This document shows positions 18,376-26,177 of a stretch of 64,000 nucleotides of DNA, one piece after another. The notes beneath the pieces were generated by a model that did not search any database, was not told the DNA's origin, and saw nothing but the letters and a program-made list of their open reading frames with translations. Source of the stretch: Actinoplanes derwentensis (lineage in GTDB: Bacteria > Actinomycetota > Actinomycetes > Mycobacteriales > Micromonosporaceae); the NCBI RefSeq assembly GCF_900104725.1, contig NZ_LT629758.1, positions 10,582,001 through 10,646,000 of the forward strand, read 5' to 3'. The translations under genes were made by a program, and so were the position numbers. Numbering within the stretch: the stretch's first letter is position 1; the number at the start of each line of letters is the position of its first letter.

Positions 18376-19360
18376 GGAGGGTTGCTCCTCTTCAGCGGTG
18401 GTTCCTCTTCTTGTACCCCGCCGAAGGGGTTCCCCCAACAGACTTCGCACGCAGCACGCTGAGGATCACTCCGGGCGGCCCCGGCTCATGGTGGTGGGCG
18501 GGCGGCATGCTCACCGGATGGTGGGCGGTGGCCCGGCCGGTCGTCGCGGGGCCTCGCGCTGCGCGCTTCGCCCGTCCGATTCGCCGGACGAGTCACGGTC
18601 CGCGCGTCCCGATGTGCTTGCTGCTCGGTACGGGGACGCGGAGCCACCCTCCCGATCGGCGGTGCCGGGCTCGCCGCACTCTCGTCCGCGACGACCGCTT
18701 CAGCGGACGGCTCGATCCCCGGTGCCGTCGCGCGCTGGAGACCCCGATGTGCGAGGTTCAGGAGCAGCCGCTCCGAGACCCGTCGTGGACCGCCTCTGGT
18801 CCGGCGGCCGGCCCGTGGTTCGCAGAGTTCCCCCGTCACCGCCCTTGGGTGGCCGTCCGGTGGCTCGGGGTGGGCCCGGTCGCGCCGGGGTGGGCGGCGC
18901 TGCGCCGATGGTGGCCCGGCCTGCCGGGTCGCGGTGTTCACAGGCCCACCACCCGCCGGGTGGCGACCGCGCCCCGGCGCGGTCCGGCGCGCCGGATCAC
19001 GGTGACCCCGGTGCCGGTCCGCACCTCGGGTTCGTCACGCCGGACCGGGAGCCTGTCCGGCGGGATCTCACCCGGGTGCTGGACGTCGCCTGCGCGTTGG
19101 TTCTCGTTCGAGCGGTAGGGGACCACTGCGGCCCAGCCTCGATGGGGGGAGCTGGCGGGGGCCGGCGGCCGGAGCCGGACCGCTGGCGCGGAACTGCCAC
19201 CGGCCGGCACGACGACCTCTGTTGAGGCGGGGGGCTCGGTCGTGCTCCGGCTTCCGTCGACCGGTGTCGCCTCGGCTCGATTCATGGCGCTCATTATTGA
19301 TGAACGTACATGTCGCGCAAGACTCCCGGAGTGCCTGTTACCGCCCGGAAACAACTTTCG
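18376..19360. other. 985-bp stretch without a confident gene
   Basis: Several open frames overlap here on both strands and none gives a recognisable protein. The best candidate is the minus-strand frame ending at 18938. A second minus frame (18486-18941) begins at a GTG overlapping its stop but looks random in composition. Bases 19280-19330 are AT-richer (TCATTATTGATGAACGTAC), like a promoter facing left. It may be decayed coding sequence. Confidence 0.5.
18938..19294 (-). CDS. Hypothetical protein, doubtful
   Basis: A possible 118-residue protein beginning MSAMNRAEATPVDG. It is rich in Pro, Arg, Ala and Val, with no signal peptide, membrane segment or known motif. In its favour: third codon positions are mostly G or C and an AT-richer, promoter-like segment lies upstream. 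Against: no clear ribosome binding site, no recognised family, and a disordered composition. An inner ATG at 19285 is possible. Confidence 0.3.
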   Translation of the reverse strand: MSAMNRAEATPVDGSRSTTEPPASTEVVVPAGGSSAPAVRLRPPAPASSPHRGWAAVVPYRSNENQRAGDVQHPGEIPPDRLPVRRDEPEVRTGTGVTVIRRAGPRRGAVATRRVVGL

Positions 19361-20821
19361 TCAGAACGGGTACGCCGGCGGCTTATCACGCACAGTGACC
19401 CACCGGGTTTCGGTGAACGCCTCCACGTTGGCCGCCGCACCACCGAACCGGGAGCCGGTCCCGGACGCCGAAACCCCGCCGAACGGGCTGTTGGCCTCGT
19501 CGCTCACGGTCTGATCGTTGATGTGCACGATGCCGGTGGGGATCCGGTCGGCCAGTGCGAGACCCCGCATCACGTCCTGGGTGACGATGCCGAGCGACAG
19601 GCCGTACTCACTCGCGGTTGCCATCCGGACCGCCTCCTCGGCGTCGGAGAATCGGATGACCGGAGCCACCGGCCCGAAGATCTCCTCCCGGAATGCGGGC
19701 GTGCCGACCTGAACCCCGGCGAGCACCGTGGGGGAGTAGAAGAGATCCCGGAACGTGCCGCCGGCCGCCACCCGGGCCCCCGACTCCACCGACCGCGTCA
19801 CCACGGAGTGGATCCGGTCGCGCTGTCCGGCGTCGATGATCGGCCCGAGCACCACCTGCTCCCGAGCCGGATCGCCGACCGGCAGCGCCGCCGCCTTCGC
19901 CGCCAGCCGCTCCACGAACTCGTCGTAGAGACTCGTGTGCACCAGATGCCGCCCGGTCGTCATGCAGATCTGCCCCTGGTGGAACCACGACCCGAACGAC
20001 GCCGCCGCGACCGCGCCCTCCAGATCCGCGTCGTCCAGCACCACCAGCGCCGAATTGCCGCCCAGCTCCAGGTGGGCCCGTTTCAGGTGCTCACCGGCGA
20101 GCGCCCCGACCCGGCGCCCGGCCGCCGTCGACCCGGTGAACGAGACGACCCGCACGAACGGGTCGGTGACCAGGGCCTCGCCCACGTCGGCCGCGCCCGG
20201 CAGCACCTGCAGCACACCGGGCGGCAGCCCCGCCTCCTCGAAGATCCGGGCGAGCGTGACCCCACCGGTCACCGCGGTCCGCGGATCCGGCTTGAGCAGG
20301 ACCGCGTTGCCGAGCGCCAGGGCCGGTGCGACGGACCGGATGGCCAGGATGATCGGTACGTTGAACGGCGCGATCACCGCGACCACCCCGGCCGGGACCC
20401 GGCGCGCCATCGACAGCCGTGGCTCCTCGCTGGCGAGCAGCTCACCATACGGGCGAGACGGCAGCGCCGCTGCCTCGTAGCACTCCTGCTCGGCCACATG
20501 CAGGGCGAACCCGGCCATCGGCGGGATCGCGCCCACCTCACGGACGTTCCAGCCGGAGATCTCATCGGCGTGCTCGGCCCAGAGCTGCGCGGCCCGGCGC
20601 AGGACCGCGGCCCGCCGGGGATGCGGAGTGGCCGCCCAGTCACGCTGGGCTTCCGCGGCCAGCCGCCCGGCCTCGGTCACGTCCTCCGGCGTGGCCCGTC
20701 CGATCCGCCCGAGCACGGCCCCGGTGGCGGGTTCGGTCACGTCGTACGCGTCACCTCGCCCCGGCCGCCACTCACCGCCGATGAAGATGTTTCCGGTCCA
20801 GATCTTGTCGTCGAGAAGCAT
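19361..20821 (-). CDS. NAD(P)-dependent aldehyde dehydrogenase (benzaldehyde/vanillin dehydrogenase type)
   Basis: A 486-residue aldehyde dehydrogenase. The catalytic cysteine is Cys286 in GQICMTTGRH and the general base is in LELGGNSALVV. IAPFNVPIILAIRSVAPALA, FTGSTAAGRRVG and EEIFGPVAPVIRF are further family strands. GRHLVHTSLYDEF and IHINDQT-like ends resemble aromatic aldehyde dehydrogenases; substrate is inferred. ATG 20821 begins MLLDDKIWTGNIFIGGEW, the normal N-terminus; an upstream in-frame extension is rejected. No pathway genes are adjacent. Confidence 0.93.
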   Translation of the reverse strand: MLLDDKIWTGNIFIGGEWRPGRGDAYDVTEPATGAVLGRIGRATPEDVTEAGRLAAEAQRDWAATPHPRRAAVLRRAAQLWAEHADEISGWNVREVGAIPPMAGFALHVAEQECYEAAALPSRPYGELLASEEPRLSMARRVPAGVVAVIAPFNVPIILAIRSVAPALALGNAVLLKPDPRTAVTGGVTLARIFEEAGLPPGVLQVLPGAADVGEALVTDPFVRVVSFTGSTAAGRRVGALAGEHLKRAHLELGGNSALVVLDDADLEGAVAAASFGSWFHQGQICMTTGRHLVHTSLYDEFVERLAAKAAALPVGDPAREQVVLGPIIDAGQRDRIHSVVTRSVESGARVAAGGTFRDLFYSPTVLAGVQVGTPAFREEIFGPVAPVIRFSDAEEAVRMATASEYGLSLGIVTQDVMRGLALADRIPTGIVHINDQTVSDEANSPFGGVSASGTGSRFGGAAANVEAFTETRWVTVRDKPPAYPF

Positions 20822-20914
20822 GCCGCGATCGCCTCCAAGCGCGCTGGGTGAGCTGAAGGTATGCCCATGTTTCCAGCAGATCAACGGACCGGGGCGTGCT
20901 CGGTCCCGGCTTCC

Positions 20915-21370
20915 TCAGGCGCTGGCGGCCGCCGCGGCGTTCCACTGGGTGATCACGATGCCGATGACGAACACCTGAACCGCGGTCGGCAGGCCCGGCA
21001 GATCGGCGGCGAGAGCACCGGTCCAGGCGCTGGTCCGCTTCACCGACCCGATGACCCGCTCACCGTCGACGAGCTGCTGATCCAGGCTGAGCAGCGACGC
21101 CCGCCGGAACGCGTACTCCCGGCCTCCGGCCCGCACCGTCCACTGTTTGCGCCCGGCCCGCTCCGCCTCGGCCACCACGGCACCACCGTCGTCGAGCATG
21201 GTGTACCGCGTCCCCCAGGCGTTCGGCCGGACCTTGTACTCGCGCCCGTCCAGAGCGAACCCACCACCCGACGCCCACTTGCCGATGTCCCAGGTGGTGA
21301 CGACCGCCCCGCCCTCCCGCGTGAGGACGTAGTGCCTGCCCCAGAAGCCGGTACGTTCCGCATTGATCAT
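20915..21370 (-). CDS. Conserved hypothetical protein, single domain with C-terminal hydrophobic tail
   Basis: A 151-residue protein of unknown function. The body is a run of short beta strands (YVLTREGGAVVTTWD, FALDGREYKVRPN, RYTMLDDGGAVVAEA, QWTVRAGGREYAFRRA), a layout like LURP-one/Tubby-type beta-barrel proteins. The tail PTAVQVFVIGIVITQWNAAAAA is hydrophobic and could anchor it in the membrane, as in scramblase-like folds. The fold comparison is a guess from strand pattern. ATG 21370 has GTGGGG upstream; ATG 21406 would add 12 residues. Confidence 0.7.
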   Translation of the reverse strand: MINAERTGFWGRHYVLTREGGAVVTTWDIGKWASGGGFALDGREYKVRPNAWGTRYTMLDDGGAVVAEAERAGRKQWTVRAGGREYAFRRASLLSLDQQLVDGERVIGSVKRTSAWTGALAADLPGLPTAVQVFVIGIVITQWNAAAAASA

Positions 21371-21444
21371 CACCCCACGGTACGACCCGAGCGGAAGTCG
21401 AGACATCGGGCCGCCGGCGCCGAGGGCTCCGTCTCGGTGGGAGG

Positions 21445-22473
21445 TCAGACGGTGGCCGGGAGCGGGGTCGGTGGGGTGCCGACCAGGAAGTCGGCCAGGC
21501 GGGACGCGGCGGCGGCCGGGGTGGAGGACGTCTCGCGGGCGGCGGAGAGGATGCCGGACAGGGTGTCGCCGATGGCTTCGATGCGGGTGGTGACCTGGGC
21601 GGGGGTCTCGTGGTGGAGTTCGGTGGCGATGGCGTGGACGATGCCGCCGGCGCTGACCACCACGTCCGGGGCCCACAGGATGTCGCGTTCGTGCAGCAGG
21701 TCGGCGATGTCGTCGGTGGCGAGCTGGTTGTTGGCGGGGCCGGCTACCGCGGCGCAGCGCAGCGTGGGGACGGTCCCGGCGGTGAGGACGCCGCCGAGAG
21801 CCGCGGGTACCAGCACGTCGACGGCGGCGGTGAGACAGGATCGAGGGTCGGTCCAGGTGGCGCCGACCGATTCCATGGCGGTACGCCGGGACGGGTCCAC
21901 GTCCGCGGTCAGGACCGTCGCCCCGGCTGACCGGAGCAGGCGCACCACGTGGGAGCCGACCCGGCCGGCGCCGAGGACCGCGAAGCTGCGGCCGGACAGT
22001 TCCGGTGATCCGAAACGGTCGGCGACGACGGCTCGCATGGACGCCACGACGCCGGCGGCGGTGCCGGGGGACGAGTCGCCGGTGCGGCAGAGCACGTAGC
22101 CGGTGCGTTCGCCGATCGTCATCATGTCGTCGGGGCCGGTGCCCACGTCAGGGCCGGTGGCGTAGATCCCGCCGAGGTTCTCGATCACGTCGCCCACATC
22201 GTGCAGCACCGCCCGCCGGTCGAGGACCGCCCCGGCGGGGAGGGCGACCACGGTCTTGCCGCCGCCGTGCGGCAGCCCGGCCAGGGCCGCTTTCTGGGTC
22301 ATCGCCGACGACAACCGCAGCACGTCGTCGAGACCGTCCCGCCAGTCGGGGTAGGTGGCGATACGACATCCGCCGATCGCCGTGCCGAGGGCGGTCGAGT
22401 GGACCGCCACGATGATCGGGAGGCCGGATCGCGGGCCACGTTCCACGACGACGCGCTGGTGCTTGAGGGACAT
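21445..22473 (-). CDS. Glu/Leu/Phe/Val dehydrogenase (leucine or valine dehydrogenase type)
   Basis: A 342-residue NAD-dependent amino-acid dehydrogenase. The N-terminal domain has the catalytic region AMTQKAALAGLPHGGGKTVV (Lys after MTQ and Lys in GGGK) and YATGPDVGTGPDDM. The Rossmann domain begins at FAVLGAGRVGSHVV. GPANNQL and DVVVSAGGIVHA are late family motifs. Size and sequence fit valine/leucine dehydrogenases that deaminate branched-chain amino acids. It is divergent from an Lrp/AsnC regulator, a common pairing, and an operator-like palindrome lies between. Confidence 0.93.
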   Translation of the reverse strand: MSLKHQRVVVERGPRSGLPIIVAVHSTALGTAIGGCRIATYPDWRDGLDDVLRLSSAMTQKAALAGLPHGGGKTVVALPAGAVLDRRAVLHDVGDVIENLGGIYATGPDVGTGPDDMMTIGERTGYVLCRTGDSSPGTAAGVVASMRAVVADRFGSPELSGRSFAVLGAGRVGSHVVRLLRSAGATVLTADVDPSRRTAMESVGATWTDPRSCLTAAVDVLVPAALGGVLTAGTVPTLRCAAVAGPANNQLATDDIADLLHERDILWAPDVVVSAGGIVHAIATELHHETPAQVTTRIEAIGDTLSGILSAARETSSTPAAAASRLADFLVGTPPTPLPATV

Positions 22474-22544
22474 CGCTACTCCCGTACAACTGAAGGAACT
22501 TTGACCTTGAAGCTAGGCGTCTCCACGGGGCTCCGGTGTTCACT

Positions 22545-22559
22545 CCGAACGTCGTTCGG
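22545..22559. promoter_or_regulatory. 15-bp palindrome CCGAACG-T-CGTTCGG, candidate Lrp-type operator
   Basis: A perfect 7+1+7 palindrome lying 13 bp before the Lrp gene start and 72 bp from the dehydrogenase start in the divergent spacer. Autoregulation by the Lrp protein is the simplest reading. Confidence 0.5.
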
Positions 22560-22572
22560 TGGATCTGGGAGA

Positions 22573-23040
22573 ATGGCGTACGTGGACGACATTGATTCGG
22601 CGCTCGTGCGGGAATTGCAGGCGAACGCCCGGCAGACCAACCGGGACCTGGCCGCCGCCGTCGGCATCGCCCCGTCGACCTGCCTGGAGCGGGTGCGGCT
22701 GCTGCGGGACCGCGGGGTGATCACCGGGTACCACGCGGACGTCAGCCTCACCGCGCTCGGCCGCGAGGTGCAGGCTCTGCTGAACGTGCAGGTCCGGCCA
22801 CTGAACCGGGAAGTGATCGAGGGCTTCAAGGCGTACGCCGCCGGTCTGCCCGAAGTCTTGTCGGTTTTCGTGCTGGCCGGTGGTGACGACTTCCTGGTGC
22901 ACGTCGCGGTGCCGAGTGTCGAGGGCCTGCACGGTTTCCTGATGGACCGTTTCTCCGGCCGCCGGGAGATCGTCGGTTTCCGCAGCTCGGTGATCTACCA
23001 GCACCACCGCAACCGGGTCATCGAGCCGCTCGGCGGCTGA
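22573..23040 (+). CDS. Lrp/AsnC family transcriptional regulator
   Basis: A 155-residue regulator. The winged HTH is at residues 7-60 (DSALVRELQANARQTNRDLAAAVGI, then APSTCLERVRLLRDRGVITGY) and the ligand-sensing RAM domain is at about 70-150 (VQALLNVQVRPLN, SVFVLAGGDDFLVHVAV). It probably senses an amino acid and controls the divergent dehydrogenase. ATG 22573 is preceded by GGGAGA. The stop is directly followed by the end of a truncated HAD remnant on the other strand. Confidence 0.95.
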   Translation: MAYVDDIDSALVRELQANARQTNRDLAAAVGIAPSTCLERVRLLRDRGVITGYHADVSLTALGREVQALLNVQVRPLNREVIEGFKAYAAGLPEVLSVFVLAGGDDFLVHVAVPSVEGLHGFLMDRFSGRREIVGFRSSVIYQHHRNRVIEPLGG

Positions 23041-23160
23041 TCACCGCTCCCACGGGGCCGCCAGCCACGCGCGGTGATGCGCCGGCATGGAGTCGGTGAT
23101 GGTCCCGTCGCAGTCGAACAGGTACGCCTTGAATTCGCCGTCCGGCAGGGGTAGCAGCAC
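23041..23160 (-). pseudogene. HAD-superfamily phosphatase remnant (motif I only)
   Basis: Read on the minus strand from GTG 23160 this gives 39 residues: VLLPLPDGEFKAYLFDCDGT followed by ITDSMPAHHRAWLAAPWER and a stop. FDCDGTITDS is HAD motif I with both catalytic aspartates, and MPAHHRAWLAA is the start of the cap domain of beta-phosphoglucomutase-like enzymes. Full members have about 200-230 residues, so motifs II to IV are gone. The stop abuts the Lrp gene end, suggesting a deletion joined the two. A TAGCGT box 8 nt before the GTG may be its old promoter. Confidence 0.75.
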
Positions 23161-23219
23161 AAACGGCCACGCTACGGCCCGGCTCCGGGTGACACCGCGG
23201 CACATGCGATTTTGGTGAG

Positions 23220-23843
23220 ATGGACTACCGCCGCACCTACCGAGCCGCCGCCATCGTCTTCGCCGACCTGGCCTCCCGCATCCCCACGGCGGCCCTCGAC
23301 GGCCCCGGACTCGGCGAGTGGACGCTACGTGACCTGCTGGGCCACACCGTCAGTTCGGCGCTGCGCCAGGTTCCCGTGGTCCTCGCCGACCGCGCGCCGG
23401 CCATCGTCGTACCCGTCCCGGAAGGCTATTTCGCCCTCCTCCGTCTGGCCCCGACCGAGATGGTCACGGCGGCCCGGACCGCTTCCGACGACGACGCCCG
23501 AGCCACCGGCACCACTCTCGGTGACCAGCCGGCCCGCGAGATCAGCGGCTACATCGGCCAGGCCACCACCGCCCTCGCCAGCGTCTCCGACGACGACGTG
23601 GTCGCCACCCCCGCCGGCGGCATGCGGGTCCGCGACTGGCTGCCGACCCGCACGTTCGAGCTGGTGGTGCACGCCTCCGACGCCGCCGCCGCGGCCGGCC
23701 TGCCGATCGAGTTCGACCCCGAGACCCTGTCCGAGTCGGCCGCCCTGGCCGCCCGCGTCGCCGCCCTCACCGGCGGCGGCCTGACCGCTTTGCGTTCCCT
23801 CACCGGCCGCGGCCCCCTCCCGGACGGCTTCTCGATCATTTAA
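23220..23843 (+). CDS. Mycothiol-dependent maleylpyruvate isomerase family (DinB-like) protein
   Basis: A 207-residue protein of the DinB/MDMPI fold. The N-terminal helix pair has the typical GLGEWTLRDLLGHT segment, where the histidine takes part in metal binding, and MRVRDWLPTRTFELVVHASD carries the later histidine. Members use or process mycothiol, a thiol limited to actinobacteria; many are uncharacterised thiol transferases. The reaction here is not predictable. ATG 23220 lies 60 bp from the divergent HAD remnant. Confidence 0.8.
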   Translation: MDYRRTYRAAAIVFADLASRIPTAALDGPGLGEWTLRDLLGHTVSSALRQVPVVLADRAPAIVVPVPEGYFALLRLAPTEMVTAARTASDDDARATGTTLGDQPAREISGYIGQATTALASVSDDDVVATPAGGMRVRDWLPTRTFELVVHASDAAAAAGLPIEFDPETLSESAALAARVAALTGGGLTALRSLTGRGPLPDGFSII

Positions 23844-23854
23844 GACCGCTTTCT

Positions 23855-23947
23855 GGTACGCCCGGCAACCCCCCAATCGCACCGGCCCGCCCCGCCGGGT
23901 CCCCGCGAGGTCAGCGCCGCTCCGGGTCACCCCGCGACCGCCGGGCG
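23855..23947 (-). repeat. 93-bp dispersed repeat, copy 1 (inverted relative to copy 2)
   Basis: The reverse complement of this segment aligns without gaps to 25995-26087, with 78 of 93 positions identical by my count. It starts CGCCCGGCGGTCGCGGGGT on the minus strand and shares CTCGCGGGGACC and GGGCGGGCCGGTGCG. It lies between the mycothiol enzyme gene and the prenyltransferase gene. Confidence 0.8.
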
Positions 23948-24063
23948 GAGGCGACGGTCGCGGCCCGGCGCCGGCCGGGTGGTTGTGGAGGATTCGTGCA
24001 GGTTGCGGGCCGGTCCTGTGTCGGGACGCTCGCGCGCCGCCCCGGGATGGTTCGCTCCGTCCC

Positions 24064-24834
24064 ATGATGCGGATGGTCTACGCGCTCTACACCCGGCGGC
24101 TGCGGCGCCGCCTCGACGGCGCGGTCATGCCCCGGCACGTGGCGATGGTGATGGACGGCAACCGCCGCTGGGCCCGGCAGCGGGGTTTCGACGACCCACG
24201 AATCGGCCACCGCTACGGCGCCGAACACCTCGACGAGGTCCTGAGCTGGTGCGCCGAGATGGGAATCCAGCACGTCACGGTCTTCGTGGCCTCGGTCGAC
24301 AACATGCGCAAACGCGACGCCGCCGAAGTGGGCAACCTGATGCGCATGATCGAACAGGTGGTGGCCGAACGCCTGTCCCGCCCGTCGAGCGTGTGGCGGC
24401 TGCACGTGGCCGGCCGTCTGGACGTACTCCCCGACTCGACCCGGCACGCCCTGAAACTGGCCGCCGAAGCCACCCGGGACTCCACCTCGGGTTTCCACGT
24501 GACCATCGCGATCGGCTACGACGGCCGCGAGGAGATCGTCGACGCCGTCCGCGAGTTGCTGGAGTCCGAGTCCCGAGCCGGTCACACGGTGCCCGACATC
24601 GCCCAGCGCCTGACCGCCGACCGGCTCGCGGCCCACCTGTACACCAACGGCCGGCCGGACCCCGACCTGGTGATCCGTACCTCCGGCGAACATCGGACCT
24701 CAGGTTTCCTGCTGTGGCAGGCCGCCTACTCCGAACTCCACTTCTGTGACGTTTACTGGCCCGGCTTCCGCAAGCTGGACTTCCTCCGGGCCCTGCGTTC
24801 CTACGCCGCCCGCCATCGGCGTTTCGGAGCCTGA
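24064..24834 (+). CDS. Cis-prenyltransferase (isoprenyl diphosphate synthase, UppS family)
   Basis: A 256-residue soluble enzyme that adds isopentenyl units to an allylic diphosphate to make Z-polyprenyl diphosphates. Conserved region I is RHVAMVMDGNRRWARQRG with catalytic Asp31. HRYGAEHLDEVLSWCAEMGI, VFVASVDNMRKRD, IAIGYDGREEIVDAV, DPDLVIRTSGEHRTSGFLLWQ and SELHFCDVYWPGF are regions II to V. Actinobacteria often have two or three such enzymes of different chain length, so calling it the essential uppS is not justified. Start is ATG 24064 or 24067. Confidence 0.93.
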   Translation: MMRMVYALYTRRLRRRLDGAVMPRHVAMVMDGNRRWARQRGFDDPRIGHRYGAEHLDEVLSWCAEMGIQHVTVFVASVDNMRKRDAAEVGNLMRMIEQVVAERLSRPSSVWRLHVAGRLDVLPDSTRHALKLAAEATRDSTSGFHVTIAIGYDGREEIVDAVRELLESESRAGHTVPDIAQRLTADRLAAHLYTNGRPDPDLVIRTSGEHRTSGFLLWQAAYSELHFCDVYWPGFRKLDFLRALRSYAARHRRFGA

Positions 24835-24927
24835 CCCGCCCGGTTCGCGAGGGTCAACGAATCGACGCGAGGCTTGATATCTTGCGCTCGGAGGCGCTTT
24901 CGGCGGCCTGCGATCACGGGAGGCGTC

Positions 24928-25797
24928 ATGGCCGGAACGCGTTTCGACTTCAGCTCCGAGACCCCGGCGGCCGGGAGTCTGGACGTCCGCTGGATCCACG
25001 GTTCGACCTCGCCGAAACACAACACCGACCCCGACATCCAGGTGCACGCCTACAACGAGAACACGGTGATCCTGCGCCAGAACAAGGCGGTCCACTACGA
25101 GGGCCCGTTCCTGTTCCTGCTGTTCGGCAACGACCGGGCGGTGCTGCTCGACACCGGCGCCACCGCGTCACCGGACCATTTCCCGTTGCGGCACACCGTC
25201 GACGGCCTGATCCGGCGCTGGCTGGCCGAGCACCCGCGCGAGACGTACGAACTCCTGGTCCTGCACACCCACGCCCACGGCGACCATGTGGCCGCCGACG
25301 CCCAGTTCACCGACCGACCCGGCACCACGGTCGTGGCCGCCGACCGTCCGTCCGCGTGGACCTACCTGGGTCTCACCGGACCGGGCACGGCGAGCCGGCT
25401 GGACCTGGGCGGCCGCGTGCTGGACTGCCTGGCCACGCCCGGCCACCACGAGGCCGCCGTCACCTTCTACGACAGCTACACCGGTCTGCTGCTCACCGGC
25501 GACACGGTGTACCGGGGCCGCCTCTACGTCAACGACTGGCCGGCCTTCACCAGCACCATCGACACCCTGATCACGTTCGCCGGGACGCACCCGGTGACCC
25601 ACGTCCTGGGCTGCCACATCGAGATGGCCGGCATGCCGGGCGAGGACTACCCGCGAGGCACCACCTTCCAGCCCGACGAACCCCCGTTGCAGATGACCAC
25701 CCAGCACTTGCACGAAATCCGCAAGGCCATCACCGAGGCGGGCGACCAGCCCGGCCAGCACGTCCGTGACGACTTCATCCTCTGCCACCTGCCCTGA
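24928..25797 (+). CDS. Metallo-beta-lactamase-fold hydrolase
   Basis: A 289-residue metal-dependent hydrolase. The zinc motif is VLHTHAHGDHVAADAQF (HxHxDH form), followed by LATPGHHEAAVTFYD (third histidine), LLTGDTVYRGRLYVND (bridging Asp) and LGCHIEM (last histidine). A long N-terminal strand section precedes the core. The substrate is unknown. ATG 24928 with GGGAGG upstream is preferred over an earlier in-frame start. It is followed by a strong hairpin. Confidence 0.88.
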   Translation: MAGTRFDFSSETPAAGSLDVRWIHGSTSPKHNTDPDIQVHAYNENTVILRQNKAVHYEGPFLFLLFGNDRAVLLDTGATASPDHFPLRHTVDGLIRRWLAEHPRETYELLVLHTHAHGDHVAADAQFTDRPGTTVVAADRPSAWTYLGLTGPGTASRLDLGGRVLDCLATPGHHEAAVTFYDSYTGLLLTGDTVYRGRLYVNDWPAFTSTIDTLITFAGTHPVTHVLGCHIEMAGMPGEDYPRGTTFQPDEPPLQMTTQHLHEIRKAITEAGDQPGQHVRDDFILCHLP

Positions 25798-25825
25798 CCG
25801 CACAGCGCCCCGCCCGGCGACGTGT

Positions 25826-25864
25826 GTGCCGACTTGTGGTGCGGAACGCACCACAAGTCGGCAC
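25826..25864. terminator. Perfect 18-bp stem hairpin with 3-nt loop
   Basis: GTGCCGACTTGTGGTGCG, loop GAA, then the exact reverse complement. It lies 28 bp after the MBL-fold gene and can terminate transcription from both sides. Its unusual perfection and the second copy nearby suggest a repeat element rather than only a terminator. Confidence 0.75.
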
Positions 25865-25884
25865 GCTGTCCCGTGCCCGGTCGT

Positions 25885-25924
25885 GTGTGGTGACCTGTGG
25901 TGCGGAACGCACCCTAATTCGGCA
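25885..25924. repeat. Degenerate second copy of the hairpin element
   Basis: About 60 bp after the first copy the segment TGTGGTGCGGAACGCACC recurs, followed by a mutated right arm (CTAATTCGGCAC) and the same trailing sequence (GCTGTTCCCTGCCCGG against GCTGTCCCGTGCCCGG). Only the inner six base pairs of the stem remain. Confidence 0.7.
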
Positions 25925-25994
25925 CGCTGTTCCCTGCCCGGCCGGCGATCGAAAGCCGCCGGCACCGGGTGTCCGGTGAGCGTTCCCTCGCATT

Positions 25995-26087
25995 CGCCCG
26001 GCGGTCGCGGGGTGGCCTCGGGCGGCGCGGACCTCGCGGGGACCGGACAGGGCGGGCCGGTGCGGTTGGGGAGCCGGGTGGCGTACC
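25995..26087 (+). repeat. 93-bp dispersed repeat, copy 2
   Basis: Partner of the segment at 23855-23947 in opposite orientation, about 84 percent identical by hand alignment with no gaps. The pair flanks the prenyltransferase and MBL-fold genes. Confidence 0.8.
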
Positions 26088-26177
26088 CCACCGCGGTTCG
26101 ATGTTGATCTGGCGTGCCCGGAGACGGCGACGCCCTCCGCGCCGGGTGGGGTGCGGAGGGCGTCGCCGAGCCGGAGG

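Larger units (their letters stand above)
25798..26177. other. 380-bp intergenic block made of repeats
   Basis: Between the convergent MBL-fold and putA genes there is no believable gene. It holds a perfect 18-bp hairpin, a degenerate second copy of it, copy 2 of the 93-bp dispersed repeat, and a GC-rich stretch ending just before the putA stop. Confidence 0.7.

Noticed and set aside
23018..23203. 61-codon minus frame between Lrp and the mycothiol enzyme gene
   Set aside because: The neighbouring frame encodes the HAD motif I remnant; this one is its shadow.
25766..26107. 113-codon + frame whose protein resembles part of a minus-strand frame at 23325-24065
   Set aside because: The resemblance comes from the 93-bp DNA repeat, not from a shared gene; both frames overlap real genes or hairpins.
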